Below the pieces are notes generated by a model. The model saw only the letters and a list, made by a program, of their open reading frames with translations, was not told where the DNA came from and made no database searches. From Glycomyces albidus (lineage in GTDB: Bacteria > Actinomycetota > Actinomycetes > Mycobacteriales > Micromonosporaceae): a stretch of 64,000 bases of DNA. This document shows, piece after piece, positions 49,494 to 58,297 of this stretch. Location of the stretch: positions 1 through 64,000 of the forward strand of contig NZ_WIAO01000028.1 in NCBI RefSeq assembly GCF_009451885.1, given 5' to 3'. The stretch's first letter is position 1, and every line of letters begins with the position of its first letter. Made by a program: the position numbers and the translations under genes.

Positions 49494-51473
49494 TCATGCG
49501 TCAGCGAGGATCACGACCCCGCCGGCGGGGACGGGGACGGGGCCGTCGTAGGCGGTCCCGTCGAGGGCGTCGACGCCGCCGCCGGGCACCTGGACGTCCT
49601 GCGCGGTGTGGTTGATGAGGAATCGGTGGCCGCCCCGGCGCACCACTTCGACGTTCGCGGGGATCCCTTGCGGCCGTTCGACCCCGGCGGCCTCCATCGC
49701 GGTCGCGAGGAGGTCGTTCAGGCCGGTCGGCCCGTCGAGCGCGGTGGCCGCGTACCAGGCGGTGCCGCGGCCGAGGTCGTGCCTGGTGAGCGCCGGGCGC
49801 CCCCGGTCGGGGCCCGCGGCGAAGTGCGCCACGGCGCGGGCGCCGTCGAGGCGCACGTGCTCGGACCAGATCCGCCCTGCGGCGCCGCCGCCGATGCCGG
49901 CGCCGGAGGCGGAGTCCAGGCCGAGCTCCTCGCCTTCGCGGAGCGGGTGGAACTCCTCGATCCACAGGCCGAGGGTCTCCCGGAGCGCACCGGGGTGGGC
50001 GCCGGGGTGGACGGTGTCGTGCTCGTCGACGATGCCGGAGAAGTACGAGACGACCAGGTGGCCGCCGTTCTCGACGTACCCGCGCAGGTTCTTCGAGGCC
50101 GCGTCGGTGAGCACATAGGACGAGGGTGCGACGACGAGCCGGTACCCCGAGAGGTCGGCCTCCGGGTGGGCGAAGTCGACGGTGACGTGCTGGCGCCACA
50201 GGGCCGCGTAGTACGCCTCGACGCGCTCGCGGTACTTCAGGTCGACCGAGGGGCGCCACTCGAGTTCGAGCGCCCACCACGACTCCCAGTCCCACAGCAT
50301 CGCCACGTCGGCGGCGACGTCGGTGCCGACCACGCCGGACAGGCGCTCGAGGTCCCTGCCGAGGGCGGCCACGTCGCGCCACACCTGGGTGTCGGTGCCG
50401 CCGTGGGGGACCATCGCGGAGTGGAACTTCTCGGCGCCGGCCCGCGAGGCCCGCCACTGGAAGAACATGAGGCCGTCGGCGCCGCGGGCGACGTGCGCGA
50501 GCGAGTTGCGGCGCATCTCGCCGGGGGTCTTGGCGATGTTGCGCGGCTGCCAGTTCACCGCGGACGTGGAGTGCTCCATGATCATCCACGGCCCGCCCGC
50601 GACGGCCCGGGTGAGGTCGGCGCTCATGGACAGCTCGATCTGGTGGTCCTCGCGTTCGGCGATGAGGTAGTGGTTGTTCGCGACCACGTCGACCTCGCCC
50701 GCCCAGCGCCAGTAGTCCATGCCCTCGCAGTTGGGGATCATGAAGTTGGTGGTCGCCGGGGCCTTCGAGCGGCGGGCGATGATCTCGCGCTGGAGCCGGT
50801 AGTTGGCGATGTGCTCGTCGTTGGAGAACCGCTTCCAGTCGAGCTGGAGCGCGGGGTTGACGCCGGGGGGCGCGACCGCGGGGGCCTCGATCTGGTCGAA
50901 GGAGCGGTACACCAGGCCCCAGAACGCGGTGCCCCACGCGGCGTTGAGGCGGTCGACGTCGCCGTACTTCGCGGCCAGCCACGCCTGGAACGCCGCGGTG
51001 GAGGCCTCGCAGTAGCACTCCACATTGGCCCAGCCGTACTCGTTGTGCACGTGCCACAGCTCGACGGCCGGGTGCCCGCCGTACCGGGCCGCGAGCTGCT
51101 CCACGATGGACGCGCAGGCGTCGCGGTAGGCCGGCGCCGAGGGGCACACCCCGTGGCGCGAGCCCCCGGCCAGGGTCCGGCCCTCGCGGTCGACGAGGCG
51201 GATCTCGGGGTGCGCCTTGCGCAGCCACGCGGGCGGGGAGGAGGTCGGGGTGCCGAGGTCGACGCCGATGCCGCCCTCGTGCAGGAGCCCGATGACCTCG
51301 TCGAGGCCGCTCCAGTCGTATTCGCCCGGGGCGGGTTCGATGATCCCCCAGTTGAAGACGCCGAGGCTGACGAGGTTGACGCCCGCCTCCCGCATGAGGC
51401 GCACGTCCTCCCGCCAGGTCTCCTCGGGCCACTGTTCGGGGTTGTAGTCGCCTCCGTAGCGAATGGTCTGCAC
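49494..51473 (-). CDS. GH42 beta-galactosidase
   Basis: A 659-residue GH42 enzyme that releases galactose from beta-galactosides and galacto-oligosaccharides. Domain A is a (beta/alpha)8 barrel beginning IRYGGDYNPEQW (residues 4-15). It has acid/base Glu in LWHVHNEYGWANVECYC (about 145) and nucleophile Glu in GPWMIMEHSTSAVNW (about 300). Domain B (trimerisation, about 380-590) and a small beta domain C follow. There is no signal peptide, so it acts on imported sugars. The GTG at 51473 has AGGAG seven bases upstream. It leads the leftward arm and has an operator at its promoter. Confidence 0.95.
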   Translation of the reverse strand: MQTIRYGGDYNPEQWPEETWREDVRLMREAGVNLVSLGVFNWGIIEPAPGEYDWSGLDEVIGLLHEGGIGVDLGTPTSSPPAWLRKAHPEIRLVDREGRTLAGGSRHGVCPSAPAYRDACASIVEQLAARYGGHPAVELWHVHNEYGWANVECYCEASTAAFQAWLAAKYGDVDRLNAAWGTAFWGLVYRSFDQIEAPAVAPPGVNPALQLDWKRFSNDEHIANYRLQREIIARRSKAPATTNFMIPNCEGMDYWRWAGEVDVVANNHYLIAEREDHQIELSMSADLTRAVAGGPWMIMEHSTSAVNWQPRNIAKTPGEMRRNSLAHVARGADGLMFFQWRASRAGAEKFHSAMVPHGGTDTQVWRDVAALGRDLERLSGVVGTDVAADVAMLWDWESWWALELEWRPSVDLKYRERVEAYYAALWRQHVTVDFAHPEADLSGYRLVVAPSSYVLTDAASKNLRGYVENGGHLVVSYFSGIVDEHDTVHPGAHPGALRETLGLWIEEFHPLREGEELGLDSASGAGIGGGAAGRIWSEHVRLDGARAVAHFAAGPDRGRPALTRHDLGRGTAWYAATALDGPTGLNDLLATAMEAAGVERPQGIPANVEVVRRGGHRFLINHTAQDVQVPGGGVDALDGTAYDGPVPVPAGGVVILADA

Positions 51474-51506
51474 GCGGTCTCCTGTGAGGTTCCTTGCAAC
51501 AAAGCC

Positions 51507-51546
51507 TGTGAACGTGCACAGTACTCCACGCGGCATGCACGCGCAA
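51507..51546 (-). promoter_or_regulatory. beta-galactosidase promoter and LacI-type operator
   Basis: On the minus strand, TTGCGC (51541-51546) and TACTGT (51518-51523) are 17 bp apart. The palindrome TGTGCACGTTCACA (51507-51520 in minus reading; two mismatched positions) overlaps the -10 and start point. It resembles the site at 51667. Confidence 0.7.
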
Positions 51547-51635
51547 CCTGTGATCTGCTCGGCTCCCGTTTCGAAATTGTGATCGTTTCATGAAGCACGA
51601 TCCTCCTGAAAAGGATGCTGAAGGACATATGCATG

Positions 51636-51680
51636 TTGCTAAGTGAGGCGTGAGTCGCTAGATTCGTGTAAACGTTCACA
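51636..51680 (+). promoter_or_regulatory. transporter operon promoter and LacI-type operator
   Basis: TTGCTA (51636-51641), a 17-bp spacer and TAGATT (51659-51664) form a good promoter. TGTAAACGTTCACA at 51667-51680, a near-perfect palindrome centred on ACGT, covers the expected start point. The match to the divergent site suggests a single repressor, most likely the LacI protein at 56656. Confidence 0.75.
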
Positions 51681-51746
51681 GTTCGGTGGCGCACCTTCTC
51701 GGGCGACGCTCCCACCGGACCCCTCTCACCGAGACAAGGACTTGAC

Positions 51747-53099
51747 ATGCGCAGCAAAGGTGCTTTCGCGGGATCCTCGATGAACCGGCGCCACCTCCTC
51801 GCCGCGGGCGGCGGTGTCGCCGCGGCCGGAGCCCTCGCCGCCTGCGGCGGCCCCGAGGAGGAGGAGACCTCCGGCGGCCTCGAATGGGACGCCGACGCCC
51901 AGCAGTACGTCATCGAAGAGGAGATCGCCTCCGGCGAGGTCCCGCTCAAGCTCTGGTTCGAGAACGAGGACCTGGCCAAGGCGCAGATCGCCGCGTTCAA
52001 GGAGGCGTTCAAGGACGTCTACCCCGACATCGCGTTCGAGTACGAGCTCGTGGCCCAGAACGACGCCGTCGCCGAGATGTCCCTCGCCGGCGAGGCCGGC
52101 AACGGCGGCGACGTCTTCATGACCTTCTACGACCAGGTCGCCCGCGCGATCGAAGAGGGCACCGCCGCGCCCCTCGGCGAGTACGAGTCCGTCCTCAAGA
52201 GCCGCATGAGCGACACCTTCACCGGCGTCGTCACCGGCGAGGACGGCCAGATGTACGCCGTGCCCGTCACCACCGAGTCCATCGCGCTCATGTACAACAA
52301 GACCCTCCTCGCCGCCGAGACCGGCTCCGACCAGCCGGCCGCCACGTGGGAGGACATCAAGACCCTCGCCGGCGCCTACAACGACCCGTCCGCCAACAAG
52401 TGGACGATCCGCTGGGTCCCGGGCGAGATCTACTACTCCTACTCGGTGCTGTCCTCCATGGGCTGGCAGGCCTACCCCGGCGGCGACGTCGCCGAGCCCG
52501 GCTTCGACGACCCGGCGCTGGCCGAGGCCCTCGAGTACTACAAGGGACTCCGGGAGATCTGGAACGTCCCCTCCGCCGACGCGACCCCCGAGACCGTCGA
52601 GGCCGAGTTCGCCGCCGGCAACACGCCGTACATCATCACCGGCCCGTGGGCGTTCTCCGCGTTCGACGCCGGCGCGGCCGAGAACGGCTTCGAGTACGGC
52701 GTCACCACCATCCCGGCCGCCGCCTCCGGCGACCCGGCCTCCTCCTTCGCGGGCATGCACGTCATCGCCGTCTCCGCGTACACGAAGTACCCGGCCGCGG
52801 CCCGCGTCTTCGCGAACTTCATGGCCTCCGACGCCGGCGCCGCCGCCCTCTACGCCACCACCGGCCAGATCCCGGCCCTGAACACCGACCTCCTCGCGAA
52901 CATCGCGGGCCTCGCCGAGGACCCGCACGTCGCTGGCGTCGTCGCCCAGTCCTCGCAGGCCGACCTCTTCCCGCAGCTGCCCGAGTACTTCTGGTCCACC
53001 GCCAACGAGATGACCGTCGCCGTCTGGGACGACCTGTCGTCCTCGGCTGACGCCGCCGCCGCGGCGGTCGCCGGCTACGACGAGCTCGCCGGACTCTGA
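51747..53099 (+). CDS. galacto-oligosaccharide-binding ABC lipoprotein
   Basis: A 450-residue family-1 solute-binding protein (maltose-binding type). The N terminus has twin arginines in MNRRHLLAAGGG and then lipobox ALAAC (Cys about 33), so it may be a Tat-exported lipoprotein. The mature part shows LKLWFENEDLAK, GGDVFMTFYDQ, YAVPVTTESIALMYNK, and ITGPWAFSAFDAG. Oligosaccharide specificity is inferred from the surrounding galactanase and beta-galactosidase genes; it is comparable to GanS of Bacillus subtilis. It begins the rightward operon with an AAGGA site. Confidence 0.93.
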   Translation: MRSKGAFAGSSMNRRHLLAAGGGVAAAGALAACGGPEEEETSGGLEWDADAQQYVIEEEIASGEVPLKLWFENEDLAKAQIAAFKEAFKDVYPDIAFEYELVAQNDAVAEMSLAGEAGNGGDVFMTFYDQVARAIEEGTAAPLGEYESVLKSRMSDTFTGVVTGEDGQMYAVPVTTESIALMYNKTLLAAETGSDQPAATWEDIKTLAGAYNDPSANKWTIRWVPGEIYYSYSVLSSMGWQAYPGGDVAEPGFDDPALAEALEYYKGLREIWNVPSADATPETVEAEFAAGNTPYIITGPWAFSAFDAGAAENGFEYGVTTIPAAASGDPASSFAGMHVIAVSAYTKYPAAARVFANFMASDAGAAALYATTGQIPALNTDLLANIAGLAEDPHVAGVVAQSSQADLFPQLPEYFWSTANEMTVAVWDDLSSSADAAAAAVAGYDELAGL

Positions 53100-53105
53100 G
53101 GTCCC

Positions 53106-54497
53106 GTGTCCGAAGGAAAGACGCCGCTGATGAGCACCGCTCACCAAGGGCCACCCGCACCGGTGCCGGGCCTCGCCTCGGCACTGGTGTGGGGTTCGGG
53201 CCAGCTCCTCAACCGCCAGGCCGGCAAGGCCGCCTTCTTCTTCGCCTTCTACGCCGCCCTCATCGGCTGGGAGGTCGGATCCGGCAACTACTACGCCGGG
53301 ATGGATTTCACGCCGCGCTCCAACGGCGGGTTCTTCGTCAAGGGCCTGTGGGGCCTGTTCACCCTCGGCACGCAGCCGCGCCAGATGACCGTCACCGGCC
53401 TGACCGAGGGCGACAACTCGATCGTCCTCATGGCCAACGGCCTCATCGCCCTGCTCACGCTCGCGCTCATGGCGGTCGTGTGGATCTGGAACATCCGCGA
53501 CGCCGTCGGCTACCGCCGCCGGCTCGAGGCCGGCGCGCCGCGCGAGACCACCCGCCAGTACCTGCGGCGCATCTGGGACGGCGCGTTCGCGTACATCGTG
53601 CTCTCGCCGGGCCTGGTCCTGATCGTCTTCATGTCGGTCCTGCCGGTGCTCTTCGGCATCCTCGTCGCGTTCACCGACTACAACCGCGACAACCTCCCGC
53701 CGAAGAACCTCGTCCACTGGGTCGGCTTCGAGAACTTCGCGACCATCTTCGCCGTCCCCTCCTGGACCGCCACGTTCATCGGCGTCCTCGGCTGGACCTT
53801 CGTGTGGGCGATCCTCGCCACCGCGACCACCTACGCCGCCGGATTCCTCCAGGCCGTGCTGCTCGCCAACCGCAAGGTCAAGTACCCGCGCGTGTGGCGC
53901 TCGGTCTTCCTGCTGCCGTGGGCCGTCCCGGGCATCGTCTCGGCCCTGGTGTTCCGCTCCATGTTCAACGGCCAGTTCGGACCGATCAGCCAATGGCTCG
54001 TGGACGTCGGCCTCACCGACGAGCGGATCTACTGGTTCACCGACCCGTCCCACCCCAACCTCGCCCGCGCCGTCGCGCTCCTGGTCAACCTGTGGCTCGG
54101 CTTCCCGTTCTTCATGGCCCTGGTCGGCGGCGTCCTCACCAACATCCCCGACAGCTACTACGAGGCCGCCCGCATGGACGGGGCCGGACCGCTCCAGCAG
54201 CTGCGCCACATCACCTTCCCGGTGGTGCACCGGACCGTCTCGCCGCTCCTGATCCTGGCGTTCGTCTCCAACTTCAACAACTTCGGCGTCATCTACTTCC
54301 TCACCCAGGGCGGCCCCGACAACGCCGACTACCGGTTCGCCGGGAGCACCGACCTGCTCATCACGTGGCTGTTCAACCTCACCCTGGACAACCGCCTCTA
54401 CAACATCGGCGCGGTGATGAGCATGCTCATCTTCGTCATCGTCGGCACCATCTCCGTGTGGAACCTCAACCGCTCCAAGGCGATTCGGGAGCTGTGA
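53106..54497 (+). CDS. ABC sugar permease, MalF-like
   Basis: A 463-residue permease with about eight membrane helices. An N-terminal extension of about 160 residues holds two or three of them, as in MalF. The EAA loop is YYEAARMDGAGPLQQLRHITFP in part (cited: YEAARMDGAGPLQQLR). FNNFGVIYFLTQGGPDN near residue 385 is a MalF-type signature. A GTG at 53106 is used; an ATG at 53130 behind AAGGAAAG is an alternative. It starts 6 bp after the binding-protein gene. Confidence 0.92.
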   Translation: MSEGKTPLMSTAHQGPPAPVPGLASALVWGSGQLLNRQAGKAAFFFAFYAALIGWEVGSGNYYAGMDFTPRSNGGFFVKGLWGLFTLGTQPRQMTVTGLTEGDNSIVLMANGLIALLTLALMAVVWIWNIRDAVGYRRRLEAGAPRETTRQYLRRIWDGAFAYIVLSPGLVLIVFMSVLPVLFGILVAFTDYNRDNLPPKNLVHWVGFENFATIFAVPSWTATFIGVLGWTFVWAILATATTYAAGFLQAVLLANRKVKYPRVWRSVFLLPWAVPGIVSALVFRSMFNGQFGPISQWLVDVGLTDERIYWFTDPSHPNLARAVALLVNLWLGFPFFMALVGGVLTNIPDSYYEAARMDGAGPLQQLRHITFPVVHRTVSPLLILAFVSNFNNFGVIYFLTQGGPDNADYRFAGSTDLLITWLFNLTLDNRLYNIGAVMSMLIFVIVGTISVWNLNRSKAIREL

Positions 54498-54501
54498 ACC
54501 A

Positions 54502-55392
54502 ATGACCGCAACACTCGAAGCAACCGGGCGGGCCCGCGCGGCCCGCAAGCGCCGGCACCGCCCGCCGCGCGGCGAACGCGTCGCCAGCGCCTTCCTCCAC
54601 CTGGAACTGCTGGTCGTCGCCGTCATCGTGGTGTTCCCGCTGATGTGGATCGTCGGCGCCTCGTTCAGCCCCGGCACCGGCCTGGCCAACGCCAGCCCCA
54701 TCCCCGAGGACGCGACCCTCGACCACTACGTCAGCCTCTTCACCGAGACCGACTACGGCCGCTGGTACCTCAACTCGCTGTACGTCGCCACCCTCAACAT
54801 GGTCGGCTCGGTCGTCCTGTCCGCCCTGTGCGGCTACGTGTTCTCCCGCATCAAGTTCAGGGGCCGCAAGGCCGGGCTCCTGGGGATCCTCATCCTCCAG
54901 ATGTTCCCGACCTTCCTCACCGCCATCGCCGTCTACATGCTGTTCCTCAACTTCGGGCTGCTCGACTCGCTCACCGGCCTCGCCTTGGTGAGCATCGCCG
55001 CCGCCCTGCCGTACAACACGTGGCTCATGAAGGGCTACACCGACAACCTGCCAGCGAGCCTCGACGAGGCCGCCGCGATCGACGGCGCGAGCCGCTGGAC
55101 CATCTTCATGAAGATCGTCCTGCCCCTCATGCGCCCGATGCTCACCTTCGTGGCCATCACGCAGTTCACGATGCCGTGGATGGACTTCATCCTCCCCGCG
55201 CTGCTGCTCCAGAGCCCCGAGAAGCAGACCGTCGCGCTCGGCCTGTTCGCCATGATCGAGGACGTCTACCAGAACGCGTTCACGACCTTCGCCGCCGGCG
55301 CGGTCATCCTCGCCGTCCCGATCACCATCCTCTACATCGTCCTCCAGCGCTACCTGGTGACCGGCGCGAGCGCCGGCGCCGAGAAAGGCTAG
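54502..55392 (+). CDS. ABC sugar permease, MalG-like
   Basis: A 296-residue permease with six membrane helices. The EAA loop is SLDEAAAIDGASRWTIFMKI in part (cited: DEAAAIDGASRW), followed by the MalG-like ITQFTMPWMDFILPALLL segment (cited: TMPWMDFILPALL). It pairs with the preceding MalF-like protein to form the import channel. There is a 4-bp gap from the previous gene and 5 bp to the next. No ATP-binding subunit is encoded in the operon. Confidence 0.93.
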   Translation: MTATLEATGRARAARKRRHRPPRGERVASAFLHLELLVVAVIVVFPLMWIVGASFSPGTGLANASPIPEDATLDHYVSLFTETDYGRWYLNSLYVATLNMVGSVVLSALCGYVFSRIKFRGRKAGLLGILILQMFPTFLTAIAVYMLFLNFGLLDSLTGLALVSIAAALPYNTWLMKGYTDNLPASLDEAAAIDGASRWTIFMKIVLPLMRPMLTFVAITQFTMPWMDFILPALLLQSPEKQTVALGLFAMIEDVYQNAFTTFAAGAVILAVPITILYIVLQRYLVTGASAGAEKG

Positions 55393-55397
55393 TCCCC

Positions 55398-56519
55398 ATG
55401 CCGCTGCCCATGCGGGGCGCCGACGTCTCCATGACCGCCGAGCTCGAGTCCCTCGGCGCCCGGTTCCGCGCCGGCGGAACCGAACGGGACCTGTTCGCCC
55501 TCCTGGCCGAGAACGGCGTCAACTGGATCCGCCTGCGCCTGTGGGTCGACCCGCGCGACGAGTCGGGCGAACCGTACATGGGCGGCACCAACGACCTGGC
55601 GACGACGGTCGCGCTGGCCCGCCGCGCCAGGGCCGCGGGCCAGCGGGTGCTGCTCGACCTGCACTACTCGGACTTCTGGACCGACCCGAAGAAGCAGTCC
55701 GCGCCGAAGGCCTGGCGCGGTCTCACCGGTGCCGGACTCGAAGCGCGCGTGCACGACTGGACCGCGGAGGTCCTCGCCGCACTCGACGAGGCCGGCGCCG
55801 CCCCCGAGATGGTGCAGGTCGGCAACGAGATCACCAACGGGATGCTCTGGCCCGAAGGCAGGACTCCGAGGTTCCTCGACGCCGAGCGCCGGTTCGAGCG
55901 CGAGGATCCCGCCGCGTTCGACCGGTTGGCCGGGTTGATCAAGGCCGGGGCCGCGGCGGTCCGCGAATCCGGCGACGCCAAGGTCATGGTCCACCTCGAC
56001 TTCGGGGGCGCGAACGAGCTCTACCGCGGCTGGTTCGACCAGGCCGCGGCGCGCGGACTCGACTTCGACGCCATCGGCCTGTCCTACTACCCGTACTGGC
56101 ACGGCACCCAGGACGACCTGGGCGCCAACCTGAACGACCTCGCCGTGCGCTACGGGAAGGACCTGGCGGTGGTCGAGACGGCCTACGCGTGGACGGCCGC
56201 GCAGCCCGAAGGCCACCACCAGGTCTTCACCGCGAAGCTGGCCGAGGGGTGCGGCTACGACGTCTCGCCCGAGGGCCAGGCCGCGTTCCTGCGCGACCTG
56301 TACGCCGTGGTCGCCGCCGTGCCGGAGGGCCGGGGGCTGGGCGTCGTCTACTGGGAGCCGGCATGGCTCCCGGTGGCGGGCACGACCTGGGCGTCGCGGG
56401 CCGGGATGGAGTACGGCGACGACGTGGTCGACGAGGCGGGCAGCTCCTGGGCCAACCAGGCGCTCTTCGACTTCGAGGGCAACGCGCTGCCGTCGCTGCG
56501 GGCGCTCGGCGGCGCCTGA
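55398..56519 (+). CDS. GH53 endo-galactanase without signal peptide (third copy)
   Basis: A 373-residue GH53 enzyme that begins directly with the catalytic barrel (MPLPMRGADVSMTAELESLG) and has no signal peptide, lipobox or membrane helix. Acid/base Glu is in MVQVGNEITNGMLWPEG (about 154) and nucleophile Glu in LAVVETAYAWT (about 261). YYPYWHGTQDDLG and WANQALFDFEGNALP are conserved. An extra stretch near residues 165-180 (RTPRFLDAERRFERED) is absent from the two exported copies. It lies 5 bp after the permease gene. It should trim imported galacto-oligosaccharides in the cytosol before the GH42 enzyme acts. Confidence 0.94.
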   Translation: MPLPMRGADVSMTAELESLGARFRAGGTERDLFALLAENGVNWIRLRLWVDPRDESGEPYMGGTNDLATTVALARRARAAGQRVLLDLHYSDFWTDPKKQSAPKAWRGLTGAGLEARVHDWTAEVLAALDEAGAAPEMVQVGNEITNGMLWPEGRTPRFLDAERRFEREDPAAFDRLAGLIKAGAAAVRESGDAKVMVHLDFGGANELYRGWFDQAAARGLDFDAIGLSYYPYWHGTQDDLGANLNDLAVRYGKDLAVVETAYAWTAAQPEGHHQVFTAKLAEGCGYDVSPEGQAAFLRDLYAVVAAVPEGRGLGVVYWEPAWLPVAGTTWASRAGMEYGDDVVDEAGSSWANQALFDFEGNALPSLRALGGA

Positions 56520-56655
56520 ACCGCGCATCGCCGCGCCTTCGGCGGGGAGGCGGCCGTCCCCTTGGGCCGGCTCCCCGCGTCCCGCCGCTCCGGCGCAGCG
56601 CCCGACGGGCGGCGGGGGCGATACTTGAGTGAGTTACAAGGGAGAGTTGAGCAAC

Positions 56656-57657
56656 TTGGCACGGAAACGACCGACCATCCACGACGTCGCCGACGCCGCG
56701 GGGGTCTCGCGCGGCACGGTCTCGCGGGTCCTCAACGGCAAGTCGAACGTCTCGCTGTCGGCGGAGACCGCAGTGCGCCGCGCCGTGGCCGAGACCGGCT
56801 ACGTCGTGAACCGCGCGGCCCGCAGCCTGGTGACCAGCCGGACCGGCTCGATCGTCATGGTCCTGTCCGAACCGCAGGAGCGCCTGTTCGAGGACCCGAA
56901 CTTCTCGGTCCTGATGCGGGTGGCCACGAACCAGCTCGCCGAACGCGACATGTCGCTGGTGCTCATGATCGCCGGCGACGACCGCGGCCGCGACCGCGTC
57001 GCCCGGTACCTGCGCGGCGGGCACGCCGACGGCGCGCTCCTGGTCTCGACGCACGCGGGCGACCCGCTGCTCGACGAGATCGAGCGCAGCGGCATCCCGG
57101 CCGTGGCGTGCGGCGCGGTCCTCGGCCGCGAATCGGTGATCCCGTACGCGGCGGCGGACGACCGCGGCGGCGCCCGGGCGATGACCGAGTACCTGGTGAA
57201 CCAGGGCCGGCGCAAGATCGGCATGATCACCGGCCCGCTCGACACCCCCGGCGGCGCGCTGCGCCTGGAGGGGTTCACGGGCGTGCTCGGCCGCAAGGCC
57301 GCCAAGCAGCTCGTCGTCCACGGCGACTACACGCAGGCCGCGGGGGAGTCCGCGATGCGGCGGCTCCTGCAGGCGGTCCCGGACCTCGACGCCGTGTTCG
57401 TCGCCTCCGACCTCATGGCCGCCGGGGCGCTCCAGGCCCTGCACGAGGCGGGCCGGCGCGTACCCGACGACGTGGCCGTGGGCGGCTTCGACGACTCGGT
57501 GATCGCCACGGCGACCCGCCCGGCCCTGACCACGGTCCGCCACCCGCTCGACAAGGTCGCCGAGGAGACGGTGCGCCTCCTCATCGACCTGCTCGAGGAG
57601 CGCGAGGTCGAACCGGTGATCCTCCCGACCGAACTGGTCGTCCGCGACAGCGCCTGA
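56656..57657 (+). CDS. LacI family transcriptional regulator of the galactan locus
   Basis: A 333-residue LacI/GalR regulator. The helix-turn-helix is in RPTIHDVADAAGVSRGTVSRVLNG (cited in part: TIHDVADAAGVSRGTVSRVL, residues 6-25), then the hinge AARSLVTSRTGSI and a periplasmic-binding-like effector domain ending in LPTELVVRDS. The TTG at 56656 gives the standard N terminus and has GGAGAG nine bases upstream; TTG 56647 and GTG 56629 are alternatives. It is 136 bp after the GH53 gene and could have its own promoter (TACTTG near 56622). It probably binds the two ACGT-centred palindromes in the divergent region. Confidence 0.92.
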   Translation: MARKRPTIHDVADAAGVSRGTVSRVLNGKSNVSLSAETAVRRAVAETGYVVNRAARSLVTSRTGSIVMVLSEPQERLFEDPNFSVLMRVATNQLAERDMSLVLMIAGDDRGRDRVARYLRGGHADGALLVSTHAGDPLLDEIERSGIPAVACGAVLGRESVIPYAAADDRGGARAMTEYLVNQGRRKIGMITGPLDTPGGALRLEGFTGVLGRKAAKQLVVHGDYTQAAGESAMRRLLQAVPDLDAVFVASDLMAAGALQALHEAGRRVPDDVAVGGFDDSVIATATRPALTTVRHPLDKVAEETVRLLIDLLEEREVEPVILPTELVVRDSA

Positions 57658-57705
57658 CGCGGCGCCGCGACCGGGCCCTTCCGGACCGCCGTCCACCGCG
57701 CGCGA

Positions 57706-58212
57706 TCAGCGATCGAGCAGGCCCCGCACGTACGCGGCCTGGCCGACGTGCTGCGTGTTGTCGTTGACGACGCTGACCAGGCGCACGCCGAGGCTCACAT
57801 GCGGCGTCCAGTTCCGGTCCACGATCCGGTCGAGGTCGGGCGCGGTGAGCCCGGCGACGTATTCGAGCGTCTTCGCGTGGACGGCCTCGTAGTACGCGAG
57901 GAGGTCCGCGCCCGAGACGCCCGCGACCCGCCCGACCTGCTCGCTGGTGTGCCCGTAGCCGATGTCGGCGTCGTCGAGCGCGAGGTCGAACCGCTTGCTC
58001 CAGCCGTCGGCGGTCCACGTCTGCTCCCGTCCGGCCACTTCGGACACGTGATCGTCCTGGACTCTCGCGATGTGCCAGACCAGCCAGCCGATCGGGTTGG
58101 TTCCGGGGCCCGGCCGCGCCTCCAGCTCCGCTTGCGAGAGCCCGTCGACGACCGCGCGGACGTCCTCCTGCACGCGGCCGAAGGCGTCGGCCAGCAGCTC
58201 GTTGATCTCCAT
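57706..58212 (-). CDS. DinB family protein (DUF664 type)
   Basis: A 168-residue DinB-superfamily four-helix bundle. Probable metal His are in WLVWHIARVQDDHV (near 47) and VNDNTQHVGQAAYVRGLL (near 155). It resembles the mycothiol-dependent branch. The ATG at 58212 has AGGAGAGG seven bases upstream. It lies downstream of the SDR gene on the same strand with a long hairpin between, so it is probably transcribed on its own. Confidence 0.88.
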   Translation of the reverse strand: MEINELLADAFGRVQEDVRAVVDGLSQAELEARPGPGTNPIGWLVWHIARVQDDHVSEVAGREQTWTADGWSKRFDLALDDADIGYGHTSEQVGRVAGVSGADLLAYYEAVHAKTLEYVAGLTAPDLDRIVDRNWTPHVSLGVRLVSVVNDNTQHVGQAAYVRGLLDR

Positions 58213-58235
58213 GCGCAACCTCTCCTCTGGCGGGA

Positions 58236-58264
58236 GGCGACGCGCCGCCGGGCGGCGCGTCGCC
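58236..58264 (-). terminator. long inverted repeat, terminator of the SDR gene
   Basis: GGCGACGCGCCGCC (58236-58249) and its perfect inverted copy (58251-58264) are separated by one base, so in RNA the stem would be about 12-13 bp. It lies between the SDR stop and the DinB start. Confidence 0.6.
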
Positions 58265-58297
58265 GTGTCGCTTCGAAGCTAGCGCGCCGGACCGACG

